Shown piece after piece: positions 51,989-63,700 of a DNA stretch of 64,000 nucleotides. Under the pieces are notes generated by a model. The model worked only from the letters and a program-made list of their open reading frames with translations. It did no database searches and was not told the DNA's origin. A program made the position numbers and the translations under genes. The stretch's first letter is position 1; every line of letters begins with the position of its first letter. The stretch lies in assembly GCA_012295275.1 (NCBI GenBank), contig CM022670.1, forward strand, positions 14,023,373-14,087,372, read 5' to 3'. The DNA is from Chrysomallon squamiferum (lineage: Eukaryota > Mollusca > Gastropoda > Neomphalida > Peltospiridae).

Positions 51989-51991
<3 letters not shown>

Positions 51992-52791
51992 ATTCTAATT
52001 TAAAAGCAAACAAATAAAGGCTGATAACAGAATGCTTTCATCTTCGGCCTCCGGAGAGTATTTTCTGTGTGCAGAATCTAATCAGAGGTACATAAGACAG
52101 AGTATACAACAGAATATTCATTCCTCAATACACAAAGATACACACACATACACAGATACACACACACACACAGATAAACACACACATATAGGCACCCATA
52201 TACTCCTACATATTAGCTTGAAAAAAACAAGACAGACTGATTCACATGCACATAAACAGAAAAAAAGAAGAAAAAAACCCACAAAAAACCAACAAAATTT
52301 ATTTACAAAAAAAACATTAAAACCCACCCCCTCAAACAAAACAAAGAACAGAGAAAAAACAAAAAAGCAAAAAACAAAAACGTTTAGTGAATTGATAAAT
52401 AAGTGCAAGTATTAGCATTGTAATACAAAAACCCCGTATATTTATTAAACAAATGAAAACATAAAACACATATATACACAAATGTTTTTTATAATTTTGA
52501 AGTACAAAAAAAAGAATACACACGTAAATAAGCTAATAAATATACAAAATAACGACATATTCACATACTAAAATAGACTGTTAAAACTAAACAAAATATA
52601 AGAACAAAAGTGAATATAAAGAAATATATTATTACCTTTGAGACTTCTGCATGAAGTAAGTAGACATTTTAAAACAAACTGACTTCCTGCTTGTCAGTGT
52701 GGAAATATTGAAATATTGCCAAACTTGCAAGATAAGGTGTTAATTGTCGCGAATCAAAATCATGTTGTTTCTATTGAAAATAATATACTCA

Positions 52792-53075
52792 CAGTCTGGG
52801 GCGGATCTATTATAAAACTAATGAAGCTTAAGTTTCAGAGCCCTTAATCCTAGAGACGCCCTAGCGGCCCACATTTCTTCAAAATTTTAATCAAAATATG
52901 AATCCTAGACAGGCCCACATTTCTTCAAAATTTTAATCAAAATATGAATCCTAGACAGGCCCACATTTCTTCAAAATTTTAATCAAAATATGAAAAGTGT
53001 TAAATTTTTAAAACATTTCCACAGAAGAAGATAAAAGTGCTTGTGAAAGGCCAGCAAAATGTAGGTCCGCCACTG
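52792..53075. mobile_element. Possible hAT-like (MITE) remnant, unit II copy
   Basis: The same element as 28055-28246, with ends CAGTCTGGGGCGGATCTA and, reversed, CAGTGGCGGACCTACATT. It is longer because of an internal 46-bp tandem triplication (52868-52992). Confidence 0.4.
52868..52992. repeat. 46-bp tandem triplication inside the hAT-like remnant
   Basis: Three copies of a segment containing CCCACATTTCTTCAAAATTT, where unit I has one. It arose after the segmental duplication, or was lost from unit I. Confidence 0.9.
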
Positions 53076-53904
53076 TGCGCACTTTGTCAAGTAAGCTTCA
53101 GTGGACTTTGATTATACGTATTTATCTTGATATACAGGATAGACCCGGACTTTTTACAGGACATTCTCGACTGTTAATAGTTAGTCATTTTGTATCGCGC
53201 AGAACAGGCTCTTTTGGTGAATTTATAATTTTAAGTTATGTCGTTCAGTGGCTAATCCGACTCTGTTTTAGATGGTTTTCTCATTTAAATAACAGGACAA
53301 CTAGACTGCTTTTACTAGTAAAACATTTATTCAAGAAAACAATTTTTAATTTTAGCTATTACTGCGGACACAAAAAGCTGTATAATATTAGCTTACAACA
53401 TAAAATGGTAAATAAAATTAAAATTATATTAATGAATTTTTAGTTAGTGTGTGTGTGTATATATCTATATCTGTACCTACGTAAACACGTGTATTTAATT
53501 ATCTGTATCATTCTGGATTAAAATAAATTAGTATTCTCTAATCAGAGTAAAATACAAAAACACGATAAAGTTACTGAACACTCTTATAACTCACACTAAC
53601 TAAATACATTAAACTAATATAAGTAACATTAATATATTAATAAGATAAAAAAATAAATTATAATTATGGAAAATAATTAAACTCTATATTAATAATCAGA
53701 TGATGAAATAAATATAATAATGTAAACAAAACAAAATTAAATGATACAATTATATAAAAAAAATAATTTAAAAATTGCTTAAAATAAATGAATAAATAAA
53801 AATAATTAATTAAAGATATAAAATGAAATAAAGCAATAAAAGTTAATAAAATCAAACAAAAATAATAATGAAAAAATATGTTTTAATATATTTTTATTAT
53901 TAAA

Positions 53905-54012
53905 TTTTTTGCTTCTTCTTATGTTAATTTATTATTATATTTAACAATGCATATTTATATATATATGCATTGTTAAATATAATAATAAATTAACATAAGA
54001 AGAAGCAAAAAA
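53905..54012. repeat. 48-bp perfect inverted repeat (hairpin)
   Basis: The left arm 53905-53952 and right arm 53965-54012 are exact reverse complements (the left begins TTTTTTGCTTCTTCTTATG, the right ends GAAGCAAAAAA), around a 12-base AT spacer. Unit I has only the right arm (from about 29933), preceded by a TA microsatellite. Confidence 0.95.
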
Positions 54013-55190
54013 TCAAATTAATAATAATAATAACACGGAATACAACATTAAAATGCTATCACAAAAATATTAAGAGATAAATAAATGAATGAAGAATGAA
54101 AGAAAGAAAGAATAAATAAATAAATACATAAATAAATAAATAAATAAATAAAATTATTAATTAATTACAAAAACAAAATAAATAATAATAAAATAAAAAT
54201 AATGAAATAAATTTATATATCAGGTTTTAAGTTCTGTCGTTATCTGATTTGTTTAATCGTTAATATAGTCACCAATCTTCTCAGTGTCCTCTTTCTATCT
54301 GAGCTTTTTACTAACAAAACATTTAAACTTTTTAATCTAACAAGATATTTACTTTAAAAACGGACAGAACTTTCGTTACAACGTGATAGAATATCAGTTT
54401 ATATGACTAAACTTATTAAGGAACTATATAAAAAAAGAAAGTTATATATATGTATATATATATACATATGTACTCAAAAAGAAAAACATTAAATAATAAT
54501 TATATTAAACAGATCTCCTGATTCCCTTCTTTAATTTCTTTCTTCTTTTTATTTCTACTTTTTTTTACGTAATGTCAATCCTTTTTTTCCTATATATATA
54601 TTAAGCATACAATAAAAAAAAATTCAAAAATTAATTAATTAATTAATTAAACAAAAACGAATCTTTCAGCTGCAGAAACACGCTTTTTTGTACACAAAGT
54701 GTTTATTAACTGAAAAAGAATTAATGTAACCTGTCTACGGGTGAAGTAACATGCATCTATATTATCTGCCATGTTAACAACTTTGGCATTGACTCTCGTC
54801 GTTTTCGTCATGCGATTAACTGCTACTTAGTGACGACAGTGACAACAACCAATTATAATAAAACTGGTTTAGATTTACTCGATACTTATATATTATTGTT
54901 ATTGTTCTTGTTTTTGTGTTCTTGTATTTCAACATGAAAATTATACCCATTACATTTTGGTGTCCTCTTTTATTCTCGAAATCTGGGATCGATCTTTTTG
55001 CAGTTTACGTTCGTCTATTTTGAACTTACATACGCATCTGATTGATTGTGTCTGTGTGTGTATCTATTTTATTTTATTTGAGGCGAATAGCTTCTTATCT
55101 ACGTACCCTTCAGTTTATCTATCTATCTATATAGTAATAAACCTAGTGGGTGTTAGTATTATGTATTTTTTGTCTGAGCAATGTTAAATA

Positions 55191-57854
55191 TTATGGCCTA
55201 AAAAAGTTAATATTTTTCCATCTTTTAACTTGCTTGGTACTTGTTGTTACCGACGTAAATATTGTATGGATGTTTTTCTTTTCGCCAAACGGTCCACTGA
55301 CGGGATCAGAATTTTCAGCGTCTTTGCTCTCGTCGCCTTCGTTACTCGGTGAATTGCTGCTTTCAAAACCGTTGCCGTCATTGGAGGCGCCGTCCATAAC
55401 CTTGGACAGTTTGTGCTTATAATCTTTTAACTGTTCCAACTTTTGTTTTGAATTTAACATATTTACATTCAGCCCATCTTGATCTGATGATACTTCACTT
55501 TTACTATAAATCACATCATCTGTTTGCGAGTTGAACACATCTATGTTGATTCCTTTCCTTTTTGATTGGATGTCCGTTTCACTTATATCCAGATACATTT
55601 TTTCCGTGTTCATAACATTGACATCGAATCCACTCCGTTCTGATTTAATTTTCATTTTACTGCTATCAACACCTTTTCTTTCCGTATTCATAACATCTAT
55701 GCAGTATCCACGTTTAACTGAATCTAATTCGGTTTTACTGAAATCCCAAATTTTTTCTTCTGTGTTTAACATATTTACACTCAACCCATCTCGATCTAAC
55801 TTTAATTCATTTTCACTGGCATCAAATATTTTTGTTTCTCGATTTAACAGATCAGCGCTGAATCCACTCCGTTCTGATTTAATATTTTTTTTACTTTCGT
55901 CAACAACTTTTCCTTCTATGTTCAAAACATCGGCGCTGAATCCACTCCGTTCTGATTTAATATCTTTTACACTTTTGTCAACAACTTTTCCTTCTATGTT
56001 CAAAACATCGGCGCTGAATCCACTCCGTTCTGATTTAATATGTTTTTCACTTTCGTCCACAAATTTTGCTTCTATGTTCAAAACATCGGCGCTGAATCCA
56101 CTCCGTTCTGATTTAATATCTTTTACACTTTTGTCAACAACTTTTCCTTCCATGTTGAAAACATCGGCGCTGAATTCACTCCGTTCTGATTTAATATCTT
56201 TTACACTTTTGTCAACAACTTTTCCTTCTATGTTGAAAACATCGGCGCTGAATCCACTCCGTTCTGATTTAATATCTTTTTTACTTTCGTCCACAAATTT
56301 TGCTTCTATGTTGAAAACATCGGCGCTGAATCCACTCCGTTCTGATTTAATATGTTTTACACTTTTGTCAACAACTTTTCCTTCTATGTTCAAAACATCG
56401 GCGCTGAATCCACTCCGTTCTGATTTAATATCTTTTTTACTTTCGTCCACAAATTTTGCTTCTATGTTGAAAACATCGGCGCTGAATCCACTCCGTTCTG
56501 ATTTAATATCTTTTTTACTTTCGTCCACAAATTTTGCTTCTATGTTGAAAACATCGGCGGCGTTCGAATCCACTCCGTTCTGATTTAATATGTTTTACAC
56601 TTTTGTCAACAACTTTTCCTTCTATGTTCAAAACATCGGCGCTGAATCCACTCCGTTCTGATTTAATATGTTTTTTACTTTCGTCCACAAATTTTGCTTC
56701 TATGTTGAAAACATCGGCGCTGAATCCACTCCGTTCTGATTTAATATCTTTTTTACTTTCGTCCACAAATTTTCCTTCTATGTTCAAAACATCGGCGCTG
56801 AATCCACTCCGTTCTGATTTAATATCTTTTTTACTTTTGTCAACAAGTTTTGCTTGTATCTTTAAAACGTCAGCTGAAAAACCAGTTGTTTCGCTGTATT
56901 CGTTCACTTCAGTATTATCATCCAACACTGCTGATAGCGTCCCACAAGTTACATTTCCTCCATTTGTAAATTTCTTGGATGTTCCTTTGCTGTTGTCTCT
57001 TCCAGTCAAGGAAAAGTTGCCACATTTCAATCCGAATCCGTTTTCCTCTGTTTCAGTTGATCTGGAACTGGTGTTTTCACCTGTGACTGCGATGTTTGCT
57101 ACACTGAAAAAACCACCGGACTGTTTACATTTCGAGTGTGGACTTCCTTGGTTTATGTTTACATTAAAACCGGAGATGGAAAATCCATGCCTCTCTATGT
57201 CATCGCCACCGGATGACCCAAAGTTAAATAAACCAATATGCAGCCCAGTTGATTTTTGATTATTTTCTTTCTCGCGTTCAGTTTTCTCTGCAGAAACTTT
57301 GCTTTCTGAAGTGTTTTCTTCTGTTGTCAGCATATCTTGCGTTGCATCGCCGTCATTATTAGAATGTGTTTGATCGCTATTTTCATTTTCGTCATCTTCA
57401 GAAATGTTATTCTTTTGCCGCAGTTTTCATTTTCATCATCTTGAGAGATGTTATTCTTGATGCCGCTGTCTTCATTTTCATCATCTTCAGAAGTGTTATT
57501 CTTGATGCCGCTGTCTTCATTTTCATCATCTTGAGAGATGTTATTCTTGATGCCGTTGGTTTTATTTTCTTCATCTTCAGAAGTGTTATTCTTTTTGCCG
57601 CTGTTTTCATTTTCATCATCTTCAGAAGTGTTATTCTTTTTGCCGCAGTTTCGACTACTCTCTGCAACATTTCTCAAAGAACCGCCTTTGAAAGCTTCTG
57701 TTATTTCGTTTATTAGTTTTTCATTATTAATTTTTTCGTACAAGCCATGGATTTCATCGCATTCCCGTTTTATTTCTTTCTCTAATTTGGCTCTGACAGC
57801 TGGTTCTCCGTGACATAGTTCCCCGTCTTCGTTTATGTATGTCTTTTTATCCAT
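55191..57854 (-). CDS. R2: unrecognised 26-aa-repeat gene, two frameshifts
   Basis: It starts at 57854 (MDKKTYINEDGELC) and ends with TAA at 55191; intronless. Residues 5-60 resemble the X2 N-terminus (GE, A-x-R-A-K-L-E, I-N-x4-A-F-x2-G-x-L). Then come 15-aa acidic repeats (NNTSEDDENEDSG type), a linker, and about 25 repeat units of 24-26 residues beginning G-F. The first units are diverged and include cysteines (GLHIGLFNFG, GFFSVANIAV, GFGLKCGNFS), the central thirteen or so are nearly identical (SERSGFSADV), and the last five are diverged again. The C-terminus has an acidic Ser-rich linker, GEKKNIHTIFT and a basic tail. Frameshifts: one T missing near 57414, and four extra bases near 56560. 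No signal peptide. A beta-solenoid-like stack is my guess from the spacing. Function unknown; the breaks may be real or assembly errors. Confidence 0.7.
55853..56880 (-). repeat. 78-bp tandem repeat array of R2 (about 13 near-identical units)
   Basis: Same unit as the R1 array but fewer copies, with more KKDIK than EKHIK variants. It is flanked on the C-terminal side (55440-55850) by five recognisable but diverged units. The +4 insertion near 56560 sits inside one unit. Confidence 0.95.
57414..57655 (-). repeat. 45-bp tandem repeat encoding 15-aa acidic units in R2
   Basis: Five to six units of the type SGIKNNTSEDDENED, alternating TSED and SQDD variants. R1 keeps only one unit. A T-run length difference in the last unit causes the first R2 frameshift. 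Confidence 0.9.
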
Positions 57855-57881
57855 TGCCGAATCAACTTTCTGTAATAGACA

Positions 57882-57884
<3 letters not shown>

Positions 57885-57935
<51 letters not shown>
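57885..57935. repeat. (ATA)n microsatellite upstream of R2
   Basis: It begins about 30 bp upstream of the R2 start codon, within the stretch deleted from R1. Confidence 0.9.
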
Positions 57936-57936
<1 letters not shown>

Positions 57937-59338
57937 TAATAATAATAATGAACGGATTATTAATATTATTTTTAAAATACTTTACTGATTTTGATTGTAT
58001 TGCTAGAGACAAAAACGCATGCTCATAGTAAATTTTACATATTCAGTTGTTTATTTATTTGAATTTAAATGAATATTTAAGAATTATATTACCACTCTCA
58101 AAATTTATTTATATTAAATTTATATAGACTATTATATTTGTATTTTTATCATGTCCTCCTAACAGTTAGTTTCTGGGAAAAAAAGAAAAATAGTAATAGC
58201 GAATGCTTATCCCTCGCATGAACGATTAGTAACTGAAAACAATTTCCGAGAAAAACACTCTTTTCTGTCCTCAGTAGCATGAACTTACATAAGTTATTTT
58301 TTATAGCAAAAGTCAAGTAAATGATCTGTATAAATCGGATACGCTCTAAAAAATAGTTTCTGGGGAAAATAAGAAAATTAAAAATTAACAGCGAATTTTT
58401 ACGGGGAATCTCGTTTTGCAAGAACGGTTTGTAGTTGAAGAGGACATTCGAGAAATTAAATGTTTCTAACTTTTTATTTCCGTCTTTTTTTCCCTGAGTC
58501 CCTTCGATCAGTTCTATTTATAACAAATTAATCTATTAAATGTAGTTTCGTTAAAGTAATTTTAAGTTAGAAGTAACTCATGTAAACAGATCCAAAATTA
58601 AATGATAAATGTCAACGGACTGATCTAAAAAAAAAAAAAAAAAAAAAAATCCGCCAGGCTTTCTCAGTCAGACTGTGACGACATATTGTCAACCAGCGCA
58701 GTATTGTTTGTTCAACGCCATGAACCACGAAGTCAGCCGTGTTGTGTCTGCTTACAGTGTTTAATATTGTACTGAGATTATTAAATTTTACATATTGGAT
58801 ACTGCATTTCTTTACTAACTTAGCTTTTCTATACATAGGTAAGATTTAAACAAACTGACAGACAAACAAACAAACAAACAAACAAAAACAAAACAAGAAA
58901 GGAAACACCCAAATAAATATAAAAATAAATAAATAAATAAATAAATAAAAACGATAAAATAAGAATAGTCGATCACGACAACATCAACAATAATAATAAG
59001 AAAAGAGTTTTATGTAGAATCTCGTTTTGTAGGAACGATTAGTAACTGAAGAGGATTCCCGAGAAACTCAATATTTACCACTTTTTATTTCCGTCTTAGA
59101 TCAGTTCTATTTATAGCAAATGTCAAATGTGTGACCTAAAAAAAAATAATAATAAAATAAAATAAACCAGAAGGGCTTTCTTTTTCATCTGTGACAACAT
59201 ACCGCCAATCTAATCTTTATATATAAATAAAAAAACAACAACAACAAAGGAAGAAAGAAAATAACAAATAACAAATGAATTAATAAAATAAGAAAAATCA
59301 CTGCAGCACCAGCAACAACAACAATAATTATAATAAAA

Positions 59339-59372
<34 letters not shown>

Positions 59373-60640
59373 CATCATCATTTATTGTTATTATTATAAG
59401 TTTTGAAATACGGGCTTTATAAAGAAAACATTTCTATTAATATTTTAATATTGTATGTTTGTGCGAGTGCATCTGTCTGTGGGTCCGTTTGTGTGAGATG
59501 CGAGTGCATGACTGCAAAATAAAATATCTAGATAACTTAAGTATTAATTGACTGCATTTTTTTTTCTGCCGTGCATATTGTAAAAACACAAGAAAACGTA
59601 CCTTCATGTTAAAATAAGACGAGCAACAGCATATTGGCATGAAAGAGAAATCAGTCCTGTTTCTACGTAAACTATCGTATCTCCTTTCTGAAGTTTATTA
59701 CAGCACTTACACTTTTATATCCGTCCTACAATTCCTGAGGAAATGGGATTTACCGAGAAAAGTCTATTTCCAAGAAAAACGAGTTACTTTTTCCGGCTTT
59801 TGTGTATTGTAAGATCAGTCTAGTTTTTCAATATATAATAGCACACACACACAAATACACACACGCGTGCATACAAACACACAGATAATACACAGATTAT
59901 TTTCAACCGATAACGGTTACACGTTCACTAAAATATTGCGATTAAAATTAAAGAAACAAATGTTGATGAATGATGACCAATTCTAATCTTAACATTCAAA
60001 TATCTGAAATATTTCATATGAAGGTTTTAATGTGTATGGAAGACAAACAATCAGGTAACTGATAAAAAAAAAATAATAATAAAAAAAAAAAAAATATTAG
60101 TTAAATGTAATTTCGTTAAAGTAATTTTAGGTAAGATATAACTTGTGTAAACAAATACAAATATTAAAGACTAAAATTTACAAGCGTTAAAAAGTATTTT
60201 AAGAAAAACTCAAACTCCAATGTTTTGCTGGTGATATCGGTATTGAAAGCGACTGGATTGTAATATTGTAACGATATCATCCGAAATGTAAAAAAGCTTA
60301 TTAATCGATGCTACAAACCATAGTGAGAACGGTCCTTAAATGTCGTGTTTTGTAAAAATCAGGCGATTACAAACACTGAATCTTTTAGTGGCCTTGGCCA
60401 GATTTCAAAATCAGAAAAGTGGTAGCAGTTCTAGTAGTATATAATACAATACAGTAGTGAAAGTATTATTAAAATATTACTGGTAATAGTAATACGAATT
60501 CTAGTATTCAAAGTAGTGGTTGAAGTTTAGCAATAGAAGTAGTAGTTGTTACAGAAATAATATTAATAGTAGAGGTAGTAGTTGTTGGAGTAGTAGTAGT
60601 TTTAAAGCAATGAATAAAAGACTACATATCTTTTTAATTC

Positions 60641-60646
60641 TTTATT
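60641..60646 (-). promoter_or_regulatory. Candidate polyadenylation signal of the GH27 gene
   Basis: AATAAA on the minus strand, about 180 bp downstream of the stop at 60825. The same signal is kept after the orphan exon (35039-35044). Confidence 0.4.
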
Positions 60647-60824
60647 TGTTTCCAGTCTTCATTCTGGCTATTGCAATACAAAATAAAAAAAAAATGTGAC
60701 CATCAAAGTGCAAAAATTAAAAACATAGATTTAATTACATATATTAAATATATATATACATAATATTCACAATGTGCTGTAAAATCAACCTTTTAAATTA
60801 TGAACGCATTTTAATCCTCTATGA

Positions 60825-62364
60825 TCACAATGGATTAGCCAAGGAAAAGACAACTCCTGACGGATTTGGTCGCAGAATTAAAGTTGTATTGAGACTGTAA
60901 ATGCCCACTGGTTGGCCAGTAAATACGTCAGTTAAGCTATAGCCCTTTTTATTGGTCAAACCAATCGTTTCCAGTGTGGTTTTTTGTAATGCAGGACCAC
61001 CTCCTGTCCCATAATATACTGCGGCGATAGCAAACCGTGAACCCTTCAAGGGCTTTGTCCAAATTTCAAATTTATTGTCCTGAAAAAAAAATATAATAAA
61101 ATAAAAATAAATAATAATAATAATAAATAAATAAATAAATACATAAATACTGTTTACGGTGTCCGTTTAGAAGCTCCAAGGCCCCTCTCCCAATGTTTTT
61201 TGCCCCGCTGCGCTCAGGTAAGTGTTTTTGCCTCATTTCAAAAAGTCTAGTTACGGCCATATATAAATATTTATAAATTCGTAAACGCTAAGAAAGCGCA
61301 TGCGTACAGATAGACAAGGAAATTGAATTACGATGATCGAGTTAATGAGTGCTGTTAATGAAAACAAAAGAATTATTCGAAAATATTTTTAAATTGATTA
61401 TTAACTCTTACATATTAATAATAATCAGTTAAACAATTCTAAATGCCCAACCCCCCCATCACCCCGATAAAACAAATTATATTAAGATTATTATGTGATC
61501 AGATATTCTTGTTTGTTTACCTTATAAACCCTTTTTCCTTGTATCCCTAAAGGATCCTGGTTTATCGATATCGCCATCTTGTTTTGCAAAATCGCTTTCG
61601 ATTCTGGTCTGACATTTCTCAGGTCGTTCGACATCAGAAGCGGTGACGCCATGATTGACCAGAGCGCCATCTGTACTTGTTGCTGATCAAAGCTGAGTCC
61701 GTAATCACCAATTATTATCTGAAGGAGAAAAAAGAAAGAAAATGTTACCAGATATTGTAACAGTTAGTTCAGTGAATGGCCATTTCAGCACTATTTCAAC
61801 TCAGTAAAGTTAACGATATGTAATCTAAGGGAAAAAAGCTAAATATGTTTTTCACCTGTTGCTAGCTGCTGTTGTTGGTCTTTTTTATTGTGTTCAAACA
61901 CCTCTGTGGTTGTGAAAGCAGATAGTATGCGTATATTGAGAAAACTTACTTATTTATTTTACCTTTATCATCGATAAATATTTAACTGGGTAAATTATGT
62001 ATTTTGTCAGTCAATAGTTTGAGATACAGCAACATATATTTTTACGGTCGGTTCTATTGTAATAGTTCTCTTTGGTTTCTTTCATACAGACGACAATGTT
62101 CATCTATTAATGTATTTTATTTCAGTTACCATGTCGGGATCATTGAAGTTACCAGGACCAGCGAAGGAGCTGAAGTTGCCAGAGTCTTTGGCGTAAAACT
62201 CGATTATATTGGCGACGCTTCCCCATGAGTCATCAATATCGCCGTAATTGCGCCAAATGTTACAACTCTTGGCTATGGCAGCGTAATCAGGCTGAACAAA
62301 ATATACAGAAAAATATTTGTATTTACTTGTTTCTTTATTTGTTTCATTGTTTGGTTTTTGTTTG

Positions 62365-62406
<42 letters not shown>

Positions 62407-63700
62407 TTTAATTATTGTTTTGTTTTTTCTCGTTTGGTTTTTTCCCACTTTCTCTGCGTTTTTTTTCTCATTCTTGTTCTGTATTATGATCTTTCCTTTT
62501 CTTTTCTTCCCTCTCGCCTTTCTTTTTCATTCTTTAGTATTTTTTGTTTTTTTATCTTTTTATTTATTTTGTATTTGTGTGGGGAGGTATCTTCCCCACT
62601 TTCTTAATAATTCTTAATTCATTTGCCATTCTGTAACGTAATACTTACAATTTTGTGAGAGAAAACTACATAAGCAGGCCAGCTACAAGAGTAAAGTATT
62701 GGTCTTCCCGTTTTGTTGAGCCAGAACTCCATCAATGGATAACCTAAAATGAAAATCCTCAAACAATCAATACGTTCAAGGAATATATATATGTATTTAT
62801 TTATTAAAAAAAGAAAGAACGAAAACAGCATGTATTTGTTCAAGGTATTAATAGCATAAAATTTTATATTTGTTCATAAAGATGTTTATCTGATGTTATT
62901 AAACATTGGTCTGAAGTTCGTATTATTGGTTTTTAACGAATAATGTTGTCATTATTTTACAACTTGGTAAATGAGAAGCCCGATTTTCAGTTTTAGTTAC
63001 AGGTGAAAAAAAAACAGTGGCATTTACTATAAGTCATGCCTCCTCGATTTCTTCAGATGATTAAATATAATACTGATGATTATTATAAATCTGAATAAAA
63101 ATTCTAATTATCGAGCAACAACAGTTGCATCTTACCTACGGCATAATCATCTATAGTTGAATAACAACCATCAAGTTTGAGTGAATCTACTCCCCAGTCG
63201 GCGAAAGTCTGTGCGTCCATTTCTTCATAAAACTTACTTCCAGGATAACCGCCACAGGTTAGAGTCCCAAAGTCTCCATAGATACCAAGCTTTAGCCCCT
63301 TTTTGTGCATCTGGCGAAACAAAGCAAGACTCCGTAAAACGGGATTAAAGTGTCAGGTAGGAAGAGAGGACGTTAGAAGAAGAAAAGGGTGTTGATGAGG
63401 GTCATTATGAAGAAGATAATGAAGAAGACCATAAAAAATAAGTGAAATAGAATATGAAGAATAAATGATGATGATAAAGATCATTAAGAAGAAGAAAATG
63501 TTTTCGTTAAAAACGGGACACTCACATAGTCTGCCAGTTTCTTGATTCCGCTGGGAAATCTGTCAGGATCAGCTTGTAGTCTACCGTCTGCGTCTCTCTG
63601 TTTTGAAGACCAGCAGTCGTCGATGTTGACGTACTCGTAACCTACGTCTTTGTACCCGTCAGCCACGATGCGGTCAGCCATTTGCATGTACAGGTTCTCA
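60825..63700 (-). CDS. GH27 alpha-N-acetylgalactosaminidase-like gene, exons 2-7 (5' end outside)
   Basis: Exons in transcription order: 63700-63526, 63310-63136, 62743-62649, 62291-62130, 61718-61521, 61079-60825. Phases and lengths match those of NAGA copy 1. The first visible exon starts at phase 2, so exon 1 with the signal peptide lies past 64000. The nucleophile Asp is in SLKLDGC, the acid/base Asp in WRNYGD, and the substrate-selecting Ser and Ala in SCSWPAY, as in [12 protein letters not shown] has Phe where NAGA copy 1 and human family members have Trp. It is clearly more diverged than copies 1-3. All six exons are open with GT-AG sites, so the gene is probably functional. Its exon 7 is the source of the orphan exon at 35214-35475. 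Confidence 0.92.

Larger units (their letters stand above)
50694..55190. other. Intergenic between X2 and R2, no gene seen
   Basis: It matches 26989-30270 of unit I, with about 1.05 kb extra (51447-52488, rich in CA and CATA repeats) and without about 0.8 kb found there. It contains the second copy of the hAT-like element (52792-53075), the hairpin 53905-54012 and AAAT tracts (54116-54155). About 54330-55190 has no counterpart in unit I because of the R1 deletion. Confidence 0.55.
57855..60824. other. Intergenic between R2 and the GH27 gene, no gene seen
   Basis: ATA microsatellite at 57885-57935, then diverged copies of the module also seen at 32868-33250 (about 58150-58330, 58335-58510 and 59000-59140), an A run (58628-58650), AAAT and ATT tracts, and the 3' flank of the GH27 gene. 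Most of it matches 32791-35213. Confidence 0.5.
36996..61440. repeat. Unit II of the large direct segmental duplication
   Basis: It repeats the order of unit I: OFD1 exons 5 and 4, NAGA, X, R, GH27 exon 7 and part of intron 6. It is longer because the NAGA block appears twice (copies 2 and 3, separated by an assembly gap). It has lost the stretch equivalent to 16395-19064, with OFD1 exons 1-3 and the divergent promoter. At its right end it passes into the complete remainder of the GH27 gene. Confidence 0.85.

Noticed and set aside
53664-53855. Frame conserved between units (also 29662-29853) encoding Phe/Ile/Tyr-rich sequence
   Set aside because: Conservation reflects the recent duplication of very AT-rich DNA; no known domain or start context.
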